Of a stretch of DNA of 64,000 nt, positions 37,189 through 49,852 are shown one piece after another. This DNA comes from Atherix ibis. Taxonomy: Eukaryota; Arthropoda; Insecta; Diptera; Athericidae. The first letter of the stretch is position 1; the number at the start of each line of letters is the position of its first letter. Position numbers and translations under genes: made by a program. Below the pieces are notes generated by a model. The model was not told the origin of the DNA, did no database searches, and saw nothing but the letters and a program-made list of their open reading frames with translations. The stretch covers positions 59,967,920 through 60,031,919 of the forward strand of contig OY282606.1 of assembly GCA_958298945.1 (NCBI GenBank), written 5' to 3'.

Positions 37189-39442
37189 AAAAATTTAACT
37201 AATAAGTTTGAGCCACTACTTAAAAAGTTCTTTGAAGTAATGGAAAAATTGGATAGGTGGTAAATACGAGAATTTTTATTTATCAATTTATCAAATGCTG
37301 TTTGAGCAGCACAGTATAGATGTTTAGAAAAATCTACAATATATAGTTTTTATAAAGATCTTTCTAAAATTTATTACTCAAGGAATAAATATGCAATTAA
37401 TTTCGGTATTTTTTTAAAATTAGATTATCAAGTATTTATATTGATTATCCTATTATTTTCTACTTAATAACGTAGACAAAAATATTGGTCAGGATGAAGG
37501 ATTGTTATTTGGAAATTAAGAGTAATAGTGGTCAGAACAACAAAAGTTTGTATAGGATTTGAGATGTTGTAGAGAGAAGGGCTTGAATGGGCAGAATGTA
37601 CTATTGTATAATAATTTAATTCTATATTCTGAAATATTCCGAAACATTCTATTAATGTACATTAACTAGGATACTTAAAGGGAATGATAATTGAAAGTAA
37701 CAAAACCAAAAACTAATTTAATATTCATATTGATGCGAAATAATTTGAGAAAGTAAATATTCTTAAAATATCAAAAAGTTTGCTTAAAACTATCAGATTA
37801 AATGGACAAACTACCATATGCTAAATGAAATTGCTGCACTTACAATAATTAAGGAAATCAATGTTGCAAAGAGTACTTGTGGCAAAAAAAATGTTCTAAC
37901 TTGAATAGTTATCCTTATAACATTGATTTCGTGTTTTGTTTTATTTTTAGAAGTTGGTATCATTGCTTGAAAAATATAAAAATTTAAATTTCTTAATTTT
38001 TAATTAAAAGTTTAAAACATTTTTGACTAGTTTTTAATTTTTAACTTAAAAAACATTAAATTTATATTAATTTAGTAAAATAGTTTATAATTTTGGTAAC
38101 TCAGATAATTAAAGGAAGACTATTTGCCATTGTTAATTGGATCTAGACACCTTTTTTTATCCATTGCATTGTGTGAGTGTTTTGGTTCCTGATTATATTA
38201 TGATACAAAGGTAATTTAGCAGCAAATCAGATGTATTTAATAAATAATGTTTCATTGAATAAAATAATTGTGATTTTATAATTTTTAAAATTATTGAATA
38301 TTTCAATAAATTACTATTTAATTATGCTTGATGAAAGTAAGTAAAACTATCAAATCAATATTTCATATTAAAAGACAGCATGAGTAAAACTTGGTAGAAA
38401 AAATAAAATACTACTTTCCATTTTACTTTAATTTCCTTATCCCCTAATCTTGTCCTTAACAAAAATTGCTGAAAAAACACCTGGAGAAACCATCAGCCAT
38501 CAGAAACACAAAAATATAAATACCCGCTTTCGGAAGGAAAAATTCAATCATAAATTTATTAGTCAAAGACAACAACTCAAACTGTACATAATAGCCGGCC
38601 CTTCTACTGGACGACAACATGGAACTCCGGCAGACTGTACGAAAAATAAGCAGTATGAGCTGCAGCGAATTGATCATACCTGCTAAGCGAAAACAACAAC
38701 ATGATCTTAAAACCCATGCTATTGTAATTAGAACACTTGCAAATAGGTACCAATGTTTCAAAAGGAATGTTAAAGAAAAAGTAGAATGAGTCCAATAAGT
38801 CGTCAATATTCTGAATATATGTGTATACACGTACATACGTGTATTGTACAAACTTTTCAATTCTATTTTTTTATAATTTCAAATACAAATATAATATCTT
38901 GTCTATAATTGGGATTATTATATTCTTAAATAATTTAGAGCAAAAACAGATAAAATATCACGCATACTTTTACAATTATTTTGTATTTACATAGATGTTG
39001 GTGAAAGTTCATATATTATTATTTCATTATGGTCCAAAAACTAAGTTGATGGATTATTCGTAAAGTAAATATTTCCTTTCAATATTTTCGATGGAATCAT
39101 TCTTTATGAAAGATAAATAATGATTAATATTTATGGTATGTAGCTCTATCCCTGTGTGTGAGGAGTGAAATATTTATTTATGTATGTATATTTGTTCAGG
39201 GAGTGCTTTATTTGATACCATTGAGTAGACTACTCTCTAACTAGATTATATAGATTTTGTCCATTAATTATTCCAAACGAAAGTCTTTTTGCATGCCTTG
39301 CAAATATTCATTTAATTTTTCCAACTGGTTATTTCGTTTATAAGGAAAAGTTAATCCAGTTATTTAACTGTTGAAGAGAATCATTGGTAACTTATAAACG
39401 TACTGTGCTTAGGGATATTTAAGCACACTGAGAGTAGTTGGA
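37189..39442. other. DNA between the two 130-bp repeats
   Basis: Mostly AT-rich with no gene recognised. At 38440-38800 a GC-richer part holds overlapping ORFs on both strands. One plus-strand frame, from ATG 38620 to a stop at 38790, gives 56 residues beginning MELRQTVRKISSMS and is rich in lysine and arginine; I do not recognise it. Confidence 0.4.
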
Positions 39443-39571
39443 CGTAAACGAATAACGATTGTCACTTTTATATCGTCAGGCAAATTATTCTGCCCCAAAT
39501 TAAATTCCTTGCATTTTAATCGTGCTTCAAACTTTATGACAAAGCACAATTATAAAATGAGTGTTGGATTC
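39443..39571. repeat. 130-bp conserved direct repeat, copy 2
   Basis: Partner of 37059-37188, about 2.4 kb away. Most differences are transitions, plus one or two indels. Confidence 0.85.
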
Positions 39572-40529
39572 CTGGTAGTTGATGTTAATATCGACGAGAA
39601 TAATTAAAGAATTTCATATTAAATTTTCTTCTCAAGTGCACTTTGTTATTGAGCTTATAAGTTGTCTGCTCCAATTTCTTCTTAATTGGATTGAATGCCA
39701 GTACAAGGCAGAGAAGTCAATGCCTGAATCGACAGTACGTGACTTTGATTGTACATAAGAAAAAAATATACATTAAGAAATTACTATTATATTTCGTCTG
39801 AAAAGAAATGCAATTATGTCAGTAAATAACGGACAAATATTGTATTATGAATGGTCGAAAATAATTAGAGGGCATCAAATTTGACATTCCTTAGGATTTC
39901 GTTAAATAATTATCCATAAAATATCAGCTTTTAATCAACATATAATGAAATAACTTTTTTAATATTTATGCGTAATAACAAAATCCTGAGTACGAATTTT
40001 CAAGTTCCAACTATGCTTATAACAACACATTGAGGGGATAAATATTCATTTATTGTAGATTTTTAGTTTAATGAAAAGCTTTAAAAATTGATTAAAATAT
40101 TTTTTATTGAGAGGTATAGTTTACGACATCTATTATTTATTCATCACTTAAGATATTATTAAATACTTAAATAAAATTTTTCTAGCATATTGGATGGTAA
40201 CTTAAATCTAAGATTATTCAAATTCTTTATAGAAAAAAGCATTTAGTAACCCAAATCTAAAAAAATAATAATTCTTATCCTTATATAAATTATGTGCTAT
40301 AAAATAGTTTAAGAACAAAAAAACAGAATCATTAAACTCTGATAGTATTTACTAATACAAAAAAATGTTGTTGCTACGAATAGTCTATAATAAGTTAATG
40401 AAATATAAAGTATCTACATTTCTATATAGAAATAGCTTTCAATAGGTTTCTGATCCTTCCCCCCAAATATTTACTCCTCATAAAAAAAAAAATTTTCTAC
40501 CTATCAGGAAAATATTTTAAAGCCAATAA

Positions 40530-41290
40530 AATGTCGAATTTTCCAACCCTGGCCGGTGTTCCTCAGAGTAGCATTCTTGTTCCTCTCCTATATAATATTT
40601 ATACCTATGATATTCCTTCCAACGACAACACCTATATATGCCGATGACACGGTTATCCTGTTACGTCACAAAAACCAAAATACTGCTTCCCATTATTTAC
40701 AAAATCGTATTAATTACCTTCAAAACTGGTTCAGAAAGTGGAGAGTAAAACTAAATGAAAAAAAGAGTGTTCATGTTACTTTTACTCTTTGCCAAGAACC
40801 ATCCATTTCCATATTTATTAATGGCAATATTGTTCCAGAAAAGAACAGGTATGTTACTTAGGACAGTACATGGATAAACATTTAACATATTGTATAATGC
40901 ACATGAAACGAACAGACGCTATAGACAACTACAAAAACTGTTAGATAAACAATCAAAACTAACAGTTGTCAAAAAAATACTTTTATACAATAAGGTTATC
41001 AGACCCATATCGACATATGCAATAGAACTTTGTAGGTAAACCTAGGTAATGAAACTCCAATTCCATTCGAATCCAATCCCTCCAATCGAAAATTTTCCGG
41101 GCAATTATCGATGGTTGCTATTATGTGCGTAATAGTATGATCTATTGCGACCTCAATGTTCCTTATGTTCGTCAGTTAGTTATCTAACTAACGAGTGTGA
41201 TTCCATAGTAATCCGCCTGTAAGAGAGCTGTCCACACGTTCTCTCCTCGAAAACATCAAAAGATGCTCACTCCTATCTTAAGTGTCATTT
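40530..41290 (+). pseudogene. Jockey-like LINE reverse transcriptase fragment
   Basis: Plus-strand frames encode the palm and thumb of a non-LTR reverse transcriptase. The order is GVPQSSIL near 40555, LLYNIYTYDIPSND, the catalytic YADDTVILL near 40640, LQNWFRKWRVKLNEKKS, a MKRTDAIDNY block and a degraded C-terminal VRNSMIYCDLNVPYVRQLV near 41130-41180. A frameshift lies between the IPSND and YADD blocks, and several stops follow 40860. The endonuclease and fingers are missing upstream and no 3' tail was identified. The enzyme would copy element RNA at a nicked target; this copy cannot. Confidence 0.85.
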
Positions 41291-41353
41291 TACGGTCCCT
41301 CAATTCAAAAAAATCTGTAATTGAGGAACCATAAGATAACTCATAAGATAGGA
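41271..41353. repeat. Imperfect inverted repeat at end of LINE fragment
   Basis: TCCTATCTTA at 41271-41280 pairs with TAAGATAGGA at 41344-41353. Inside, GGTCCCTCAATT pairs with AATTGAGGAACC with one mismatch. The arms are interrupted by unpaired bases. Confidence 0.6.
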
Positions 41354-41524
41354 TTGTAAAATAAGTTATAGATTAAAAAAAAGGTTTCTAAGGTTATAGT
41401 TATTGTCTATAATTGGCTCTTGGACAACCGACCAATCGTTCGACTAATAATTTTATAAAAATTCGCAATACGGTGTATTTTGGAAGTATCAAAATGCTTA
41501 AAATTGACATTTTCCGGTCATCTT

Positions 41525-41703
41525 ACAATTTATATTATTTTCAAAGAGCAGTACTTAGAATTCATATTCTGCTATCTGCAAACAAATTAATATAGGGGTG
41601 CTATATTAATTCGTTTGCAGATAGCAGAATATGAATATGCACAAAATATGCCATACTATTAATTGATGGAAACAATTTATATTATTTTCAAAGAGCAGTA
41701 CTT
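41525..41703. repeat. 32-bp direct repeats flanking a 35-bp-arm hairpin
   Basis: A 32-base sequence containing TTTCAAAGAGCAGTACTT is identical at 41525-41556 and 41672-41703. Between the copies lies an inverted repeat with arms 41560-41594 and 41602-41636, one mismatch and a 7-base loop. The layout suggests that one rearrangement made both the inverted and the direct copies. Confidence 0.9.
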
Positions 41704-43239
41704 TAAATACAGATGTACTAAAATATAGTAATGGTATATAATGATATATTTATAATATCAGAAATTATGAATATAATTTTAATATAGCAAACCAATTAGG
41801 TCTCTAACGGCTTGTATATTAAAAATAGAGAGTATAAAGTTTTTTTCTTTGTGGTTTAATTGTTTATTATGCAATGGAATCATAGATCTTAATATAAAGC
41901 AAATTAATTTCAAAATGTGTTTTTATACAAAATATAATGTTTTGGTCAATGCCGTTTATTACTCATAAGGGATAGTTGGCTGTATAGTCAATACAAATCC
42001 TACTACTATTGAAGTAAATTAACGACATATTTAGCCTTTCCATTCAGGTAATGATTATTGCACTAGTGAAACAAATTTCTGTTCTGAAAATAATTGTAAC
42101 AATTTACTTCACAATTTATAGCGTAAATTATTTCTGAACGAATACTACAATTGCCAACAGAAATTTTATACATTCGATGCATAATGAATTCAATGTTAAT
42201 AATTATTATAGTTAAAGATTATATTTTATTTGTGGTAAAATTTATGAACTATTATTTCTAACATATTTCTTTATAATCATGCTGTTGTTTCATTTCCTAG
42301 AAGGCAATTTCTTGTGAAATCTTCAACTAAGAATGACTGAATTAATACAAACTTGCAAAATGATCGCAAGGAACATACTTATTACGAGGTACATACACTA
42401 CATATTTAAATGAATTGAAAATTTACTATATGAAAGTAAACTTAAAGTTTCAATCGTATTATTTCACCATATATTAATATCCAAATATATACCATATACA
42501 GAAGATGAACTAAATCAATATTTCTCGAAATATTCTTAAACAATGTATGATCTTATATGTTAGCTTTATGTTCGGACCATAATTTCGACGACAACGACAA
42601 ACGACAACTATAATCTTTCACGAATTTCATCCGAGTCAACAGCTCAAAAACTATTGCAAGGAGTAAAGAAACGTTATCTGATAAGTTTATTATTTATATA
42701 TAATATTTAATTCAATTTCTAATATCTTTTAACCTCATATATACATTTATCTTTTTACATTACAACAGATACTCAAATATGTGGCAGTACTGCAACGACA
42801 ATGACACGACCAAATTTGAAACAAGGTCTAATTCCACTATAAAATCGTTTATCATATGCGGCCGTCGTCAGATTTTGTGCACTCCCACAAGATCGTAAAT
42901 GTATTAAAAATGTTTACAGCGACAACTATATGTCATTTGTCCTTATCATCAGAATTGTGTTCCAGGCTTTAGATAATTATAATAGATTTGTTTTTAAAAT
43001 AATCGATATTCTCCTCAATCTTTAGTTATTGTCAAATAAAGCATAAATTTAAAATTGTTAAAGTATACTTTATAATATTACTTTTTGCGTTAAAAAAACG
43101 AATGTTTTTTTCTACTAATCTTTTCGTTTGACAACAAGTTTGCCTAAACAAAATATAAAATTTTGTATCATAAAATTGAACTTGAGCAATATTAAAAACA
43201 AAGTGTTTCTCTACATAACAAATTTCTCTTCAAACGGCG
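41704..43239. other. AT-rich DNA, no gene assigned
   Basis: No gene seen. Around 42570-42960 the DNA is richer in CGACAA-type triplets (for example 42588-42606), but no ORF or element could be recognised. Confidence 0.45.
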
Positions 43240-44286
43240 ATGAGTGTTGACGGGACAGAGGTAAGATAATTGGGAATGAAATTCTTAAAAATAGAAACAT
43301 AGTTGTAAAACGATTTTTTGGACGATTTTGGATTGGAAAGATTATATTCGACAGCAATTAGGACACTTAGTAGAACCGTAGAGCTCAATACCGCATGTAA
43401 GTTATAGGCGATACCATCTGGTAAGTTTGAGTCTTTTTATTTCGTGGGAGGATTCCAAATAAGTCGTTTGTCTGAAAGCAGTCTTGGACATTTTTGGTTA
43501 GAGATTGTCTATGGAAGTTATTTGGATACTGGAGTGGTTTGCAAGACTGTATCTTTCACATAGATAGCAGATATAGTTTCGAAGTATGTTGGGTTGTCAA
43601 AGATATATTGTAAATATTGTATAGGAGTAGACCAAGGATACTGCTTTGAGGAGTACCAGCTGTGATAAGGTATATTTCAGAATTTTCTGTGTTAGAAGCT
43701 ATTTGAAAATGACGTTACAAGAGATATTATTTTAAAATAATATAGTACCTGGAGAGAAGGAAGTTCTTGAGTTTCCAGAGCAGTCCAGCATATCACACTC
43801 GATCAAAGATATGTGATATATCTACGAGCGTGCCTGACCAGTACTGTTTTCGCTCAAGAGAGGGGCCAATGCCACCAACTACGTTGTTAGAGATTATGGA
43901 GTGTTTCGATAAAAACCATATTGATATCTCCAAGAATAGGGAATTTATAGGGCAAAGGCGTTTTAAGAGAACTTTTACAAAGATTTTGTTAAGGGATGGT
44001 AACAAACTGATATGTCTATATGAAGATAAAGAATTTAATATTTTGTGGGTTTGTGAATCACTTTGATGAGTAAAAATGTCCAAAGTATGGGGAAAAAGGT
44101 GGTATGAAAAATACTATTAATATGTAGATTATGAACATGAGAGTTTTATTTAAAGATTTCTTTTGAGGATAGGAGCGGTTATTAAAACATATCCAGGAGC
44201 TTTTTTATTTGGAAGTTGATGGATTAAATATTTAATTTTGGATATGGTGCGAGGACTCGTAAGGAGTGGAGTTGTGAGTTCGTGCA
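43240..44286 (-). pseudogene. Jockey-like LINE reverse transcriptase, 3' part
   Basis: The minus strand carries the reverse transcriptase of a jockey-type LINE. It begins with a PNKKAPGYDLI-like block near 44190 and then has SYRHISLLPSLNKIFVKVLL (about 44015) and LVDISHIFDRV (about 43800), where the first catalytic aspartate of the palm lies. Degraded blocks follow to about 43240. The motif that should read YADD appears as YVKD near 43560, so the active site is lost. Stops and frame changes abound. Its upstream part continues at 45950-46110 beyond an inserted block. Confidence 0.8.
44249..44286. repeat. Flanking direct repeat, copy 1 (partner 45952-45987)
   Basis: A segment of about 34 bases starting GAGGACTCGTA and ending GTGAGTTCGT occurs at both sides of the block that splits the jockey relic, with two or three differences. 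It is far too long for a mariner target duplication. Confidence 0.8.
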
Positions 44287-44350
44287 AATATATATTAGAT
44301 ATTTTCTTCTATTTATTAGAAAAGTCTATTTAAATAAATTACCAGAATAA

Positions 44351-44700
44351 AAAAAACTGTTTTTTTTTTCAAATGATATTTCTAGTTTGATTTAATAGTA
44401 AAATTCAAGTCAATTTTTATAAAAGAATTTTTTAAATATCATAGCAGCTTCTAAAATAGTTTGTAAATTTTTTCCGAACGTAATTCGCATTATTTTGGAA
44501 GATTAGATATCGAGGTTCTTGTACTTTTTTAACAAAATAAATCAGTTCAGTGTAACGCCCTCTGAAGATATTTCAATTCAGAAAAGAATGTGATTTCATC
44601 GTAATAAATTAATTTCGGGAAATTCTATTCTACAATAAGGATTTATCTACGAATTCTAACAAAAGAATGGGAGCAACCGTCTAAGATTCTATTATGAACC
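44351..44700. repeat. Dispersed repeat unit A (inverted copy at 58151-58499)
   Basis: About 350 bp match 58151-58499 in opposite orientation at roughly 90% by eye. The match includes the blocks CGCATTATTTTGGAAGATTA, ATATCGAGGTTCTTGTACTT and AATGGGAGCAACCGTCTAAG. No coding capacity is seen. It appears to be the distal part of a longer repeat best preserved at 58151-59610. Confidence 0.85.
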
Positions 44701-44722
44701 TAAGATTCTAAGGTTCTTGTGA

Positions 44723-45936
44723 CGGGTGATATTTTAAGTGTTTGGTTTCCAAAAACGCACAGAAAAATTGCAAAAGTGTATTAAATTTTTATTTGAGTTA
44801 ATAAATAAATGCTTGCCATTTACTTTTTAAAGACTATTTCATGTAAAGGTTGGTCACGACTACGTTTAAAGTGATTCATGCGAGAGGTTCAAGTTTGAAC
44901 TACTTTTTCGAGTATCTCGGCTGCCATTTCGCGTGAATTGTTGCGTTTCAAGGCTCCAAGTGACGCATATTTGTCAACATAGACGAGCAACTTCATGTAG
45001 TTTTATATAAAATAGTCTAGATGCGTCAAATCGCACGATCTAGGCCGCCAACTCATCGGTCCGAAACGTGAGATAAAATGCATACCGAACTCATCTCTCA
45101 ATATGTCCATTGTTTTACGTGTTGTGTGGTATGTAGCGCCGTCTTGCTAAAACCACATATGCACTAAATACAGTTCTTACATTTTGGGCAAAAATAAGTT
45201 CGAATTCATCGACCGATAGCGGGCCCCATTGATGGTACCTTTGCTGCCACAGTCATATTTAAAGAAATACGGACCGATGATTCCACTGGCTTATAAACCG
45301 CACCAAATAGTGCATTTTCCTGAGTGCAATGGAAGTTTTTATTTTACCTGTGATTGTCCATCAGACCAAATGGGACAATTTTGCTTATTCATATACCCAT
45401 TCAACTAGAAATGAGCTTCGTCGCTAAAGGTAATTTTTTGGTATATAACGTATTTTTTTTAAGTTGTTCTAAGACCCACTCACCCAAAATACGATGCTTT
45501 GGCAGATCATTCGGCTTCAGTTCATGTACAAGCTCTATTCTATATGCTTTCAAATAAAGATCCTTGCGTTAAATCTTCCACATAGTCGAGTAACACAATC
45601 CCTATTACTATGAACATCGGCGTTTCCTTTGAACGCACTCTACGCATACGGGTTAGTGTTTCGATGTCTAATAGCTTAAAATTGGTATAAAATTTTGTCA
45701 CTATGGCTTGAATTGCTTATTTGGTAGGTCGATTATGGCGACCATAAAATAGTCGGAGTGCGCAAAACATAATTTTCGCAAGGCAAAAATTTTGATAAAA
45801 CATTCAATAACTTGTAAGCGTTGTTCAGAAGTCTTTCCATGATGAAATGGCAATGCTAATTGAGCACTTTTGACTTTGAAACATGTCACGTGCCACGCGT
45901 GATTTGTTAAAAATAAAAACATAAAAAAACCACCCG
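44723..45936 (-). mobile_element. Mariner-like transposon relic, third family
   Basis: The ends read CGGGTGATATTTT on the left and, on the minus strand, CGGGTGGTTTTTTT on the right, as inverted repeats. Between them lies a minus-strand transposase covering most of a normal length. Size (about 1.2 kb) and layout fit a mariner-like element. A clean TA duplication was not seen, so the exact limits are uncertain. It lies inside the block that splits the jockey relic. Confidence 0.7.
44830..45900 (-). pseudogene. Mariner-like transposase (CDLT type), degraded
   Basis: Minus-strand frames give the full order of the family. N-terminal blocks are FPFHH-like (here LPFHHGKTSEQRLQVIECF) and TRMRRVRSKE. 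They are followed by a DLPKHRILGEW block, LNGYMNKQNCRIWSDEQSQ, TIWCGL, ASGIIGPYFFKYDCGS, HMWFQQDGATYHTTR-like with the second catalytic aspartate, the WRPRSCDLTHLDYF block with the third, and a C-terminal NHFKRSRDQPLHEI-like end. Frame changes and stops occur throughout. One known group with this motif set is the rosa-type DD41D mariners of fruit flies, but I cannot confirm that lineage by eye. Confidence 0.8.
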
Positions 45937-45949
45937 GTGAAACTTGGTT

Positions 45950-46150
45950 GGAGGACTCGTAGGGAGTGGAATTGTGAGTTCGTCGTAAATTTTCTATAAG
46001 TAAAATTATTTATCGAGTGCTTGGCAAATATCTCAGACTTTTTAATGTTCGATTCTACCCAGGTACCGTCCTTATGTCGCAATGGGTGAAGTGTACTTTT
46101 GTAAGACACGATTCCTTTTGTTGCTGCCCATAGTGAATTATGTTCTGTAA
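45950..46150 (-). pseudogene. Jockey-like LINE ORF2 linker fragment
   Basis: On the minus strand an open frame encodes PLRHKDGTWVESNIKKSEIF AKHSINNF. This is the conserved linker between endonuclease and reverse transcriptase in jockey-type LINEs, usually written as PIRxxDGTW...K...FAEHL. It is the upstream continuation of the relic at 43240-44286. No endonuclease was found beyond 46150. Confidence 0.75.
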
Positions 46151-49100
46151 TGTCTCTTGCATAATTGATTAATTACAATAATATTTCGGACTCATTAATA
46201 TTCTCTTATTGTTGTTAAATATAAGTTCATATATCGTTATATGAGTTATTAAAATATTATCTTGTTATTGTAACAACATTATCTAAATATTTGCGGAAAA
46301 GTGCGAAATGTGTACTTGATAAGCAAATACACTGATATGAAACATTTTTCGAAGACATGGCAGTATTTAATAAAATATTTTTTCATTTATTTTCCAATAT
46401 TATTAGACTTTAAAAATAATATACACGTATGACTTTGAGAAGCAATAACTATAATGAAATGTATTAATATTAATAAATACAATATGTTAAAGCAATAATT
46501 GATCATTACTTATTTTGATATGATATTCAGCTTTGGAAGATAAGACTTTCAACTTTAATTGAAGACAAGGTAATTTTATATATAATTTTTTTTCTTTATT
46601 ACTACAAGGATTCAAACCTCAAAGTTCGGATATGATTTAGTCAAAAATAGTGATACCTCGTAACATTTTATTAGAAGTATAAAACTTTGATTTTTAAACA
46701 TTGATTAATATGCTAATAGAATTTTTGGATATAATTAGATTTAAAAATAAATGCAAAATTCTAAATTCTATTAAAAAAGATGGAGTTTTATTAAAAATTT
46801 GGCTGAAGTTAATCATGTATGGCATAACTATTTTTTTTATACGATTATTAAACTAAAAGATGGAAACATGCTTACTTGAAAGTCACTTCTGAATAAGTAA
46901 ATATAATATTTTGAATGTAAGAGGATCATTATAATGTTTTATATTATAATCAGGTTTAAGGCTTTAATTGGACTTTGTTCCCCTAAAACACCTGCCAGTT
47001 AATTGAATTTTTTATTTATTTACCAACAAAGCTCTATTAGAAACGTAAACAATTCTAGTTTAATTATTAATTAAGACAAAAACTGTTAATTGCATTAAAT
47101 TTGTTAATGGTTTTTTTTTCATATTACTTAAACAGGAAAAAAACTCTAGAAAAAGAACATTTCGTAAATCATTCAAGAGTTTTAATCTACTTTCAAATAA
47201 TGAAAGATAAAATTTTTTTTGCTTTTGTTTTTCAGATTCATTAATATCTTCCCTATTTAATTTTAGAGAGCTTCGCATAAGTTTCGTTTCTATTTGGAGC
47301 ACATTTCAAATTTACCCTACGTTTAAAAAAAAACCTGTATTAATTCTTGATAAATTTACATAATTAGTAACAGACTCAAGCAAAAAATAGTCATAAATAC
47401 TCATAATTATTCTTGTTTTAACCCTTTTTCTAAAGTCCATTAGCTGTCTGATCCTTTGTCATTCTTCATATCTAACACCCAATATGGGCAAATACCAATA
47501 CGAATGGTGAAAATGGAAGCATGGGCTAGCTACTTATCAACAAAAAAAATTGTCAACAAAATCTGTTACACTGAATAAAAATGTGCAAACGGAGCCGAAA
47601 ACAATAGCTGCATTACTAGAAATCGGAAAAAAGACAAATTATTCGTTGTCAAAATTTTATAAATTTGCAAGTAATTTCTAACATAGCATCACGACTAGCC
47701 ATTGCCTTACTATTTTCATGCATATCATTATTAAATTCAGTTTGTATACGGGGAGCACCCTAATCGGACTGTTGAAAATGTAAACAGCACCAACTCCGTC
47801 TGCTACAGCAACACACCCCAACGCATTTGTACCAGTCCATCCTTTACTTTTCATTTTTAGTAAGCAACCATCCCCATGAGTTCGCACTGTGACTATAAAG
47901 TAGAACTCTTTTCAATTTCGAACAAAGAGATTTCTTGTTCTTGTTCAACTAAATTTATAAAGTTTCTTATAAAAGAAATTCAAAGAAGAAATAAGTTGTT
48001 TTCTCAGCACAATATACCTGATATGGAAACTAAAGTTTTTGAAAAAGAAATAGTTTTGTGAGCTTCTGCACCAGCATGACATTCTTGAATCGCATCGGTG
48101 TCACATCTTTGGTTTTCACAATTTAATTTCATGAACGAAAATCAAAAATGAATGTGTTCATATCGAACCATGTTCAATAAGAAGAAATCGAACTAAAAGC
48201 GACACAATTGAATTTTTAGCAGGTGATATGTTATTGTCTGAAAACAACACAGAGCACCTGCACCAGAACAGTAATAAGTGTATGCTCTTAAAAATTATAA
48301 TATATTCATAAGTATACGATTACCTCTAAGGCAATCATATTGTCAGAATATATTCCATTAATTTACAAATTATTTCTAAAATATTATCAAGTTTTCTATA
48401 AGAAAGTTCAACTCACTTAAGTTCTTTCGCACGTATCCTTGTCACCATGGAATAACATACGTATGTACATACATACGTAAAATTTAATATAAATAGTTTA
48501 ACTTTCATATTTAATATTTTTTGATAAGAGATATTTCTTTGTTTTAAAATCATATTTTAATATTTTCAAAAACTGATGTAAATAAAAAAAATTTCTTAAC
48601 AGATTAAATATAAATGCTTTTTTATATAAAAATATTTCTTTTTGGAAATAGTACAATTATACAACAGTATTTGTTGTTTTCCAAATATTTTAATAATAAT
48701 CTTTTATACAATGATACTACTACTGCTAAGAAATCAATATAATACCGATACCTAAAGGTTAATCCAATAATTTTATTTTAAATATTCGATTAACCTTTAA
48801 GTCTCAGTATTATATTTATTAAATAAATAAAATTGGATTAGGTTTTATATAATAGTGTTAAATATAATTTTTTTTATATTCTTACCTTTAACCTAATTTT
48901 TTAAATATGGATTTGTTGATTCAGACGGAAAAAATATTAGTTTTCCAATACTTTCAAGTTTTTTATTATTTTGTAATAGATTAGTTAGAGTGGTTGTCCG
49001 CTGTTTCTATCGGTAACAATATCCACAAAAAAATCAAGCAGAATTTTCATTCTGATATTTTGTTATAAAATAATATACTTATTTGAAGATTTAGCTTTTT

Positions 49101-49852
49101 AAATTTGTATTTATTACAGATAAAACTGATTATAAACAATAAATAAGATTAGTTTAGATATTAGCTTATTCTGTGACATAAATAATAAATGTTTACAAAA
49201 GAATTTGAAAATATATTATTTTCTCGTCAGTGAATAATCTCTAAGTTATTCAATATTATCTTTAAAAAAATACATCGGTTTATACTACTTCGCTTAGATA
49301 TGTTCGTTTATATTTGAAACTATTTCTCTGGTATACACTACCAATAACATAATGTTTTCTGTATAATGATAAAGGCCCATAGTTTTAGCGGGTATTTTGG
49401 CAATAAATGTTAAAAAGTAAATTAAAATGTTTTTAACTAGAATAAATAGACGCTAAATAATATGTGTAACGTGTTACTCTCAGTAGTTAGTAGTGGAAGA
49501 TAATCAGGAACAGTCTTAACTAGTGTAGAACTATTGTAATTATTTCTTAAAAATAAAAATGTTTTAAATTTCTATATTATTATTGTAATCGTCAGTAGCT
49601 TAATAGCATAAATAAATATTTCAGGACAACATTGTAATAGTTAAATTCGCTTTCTTGAGAATATGATGATTATGAAAATTAATGAGCACCCTTATATAAT
49701 AAAAATGAAAATAATTTAAGAATAACCCTCGTATTGTGTGGGAAGTACGAAAACTGATAACGGACTCAAAACAAGTAATTTAAATTTTTCTTTTGTCATT
49801 TGGCATAAGTTATACGATATATAAAAAAAACATTATTTTTCCAAATCCCGCA
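46151..49852. other. AT-rich DNA, no gene assigned
   Basis: No recognisable element or gene. A GC-richer patch at 47680-47890 encodes on the minus strand a 69-codon frame containing GWTGTNALGCVAVADGVGAV. It has no known match in my knowledge and may be an old element fragment. Another patch lies at 48050-48270. The rest is low-complexity AT DNA. Confidence 0.45.

Noticed and set aside
46600..46625. Reverse-strand GGTTTGAATCC resembling a B box
   Set aside because: No cloverleaf or convincing A box upstream.
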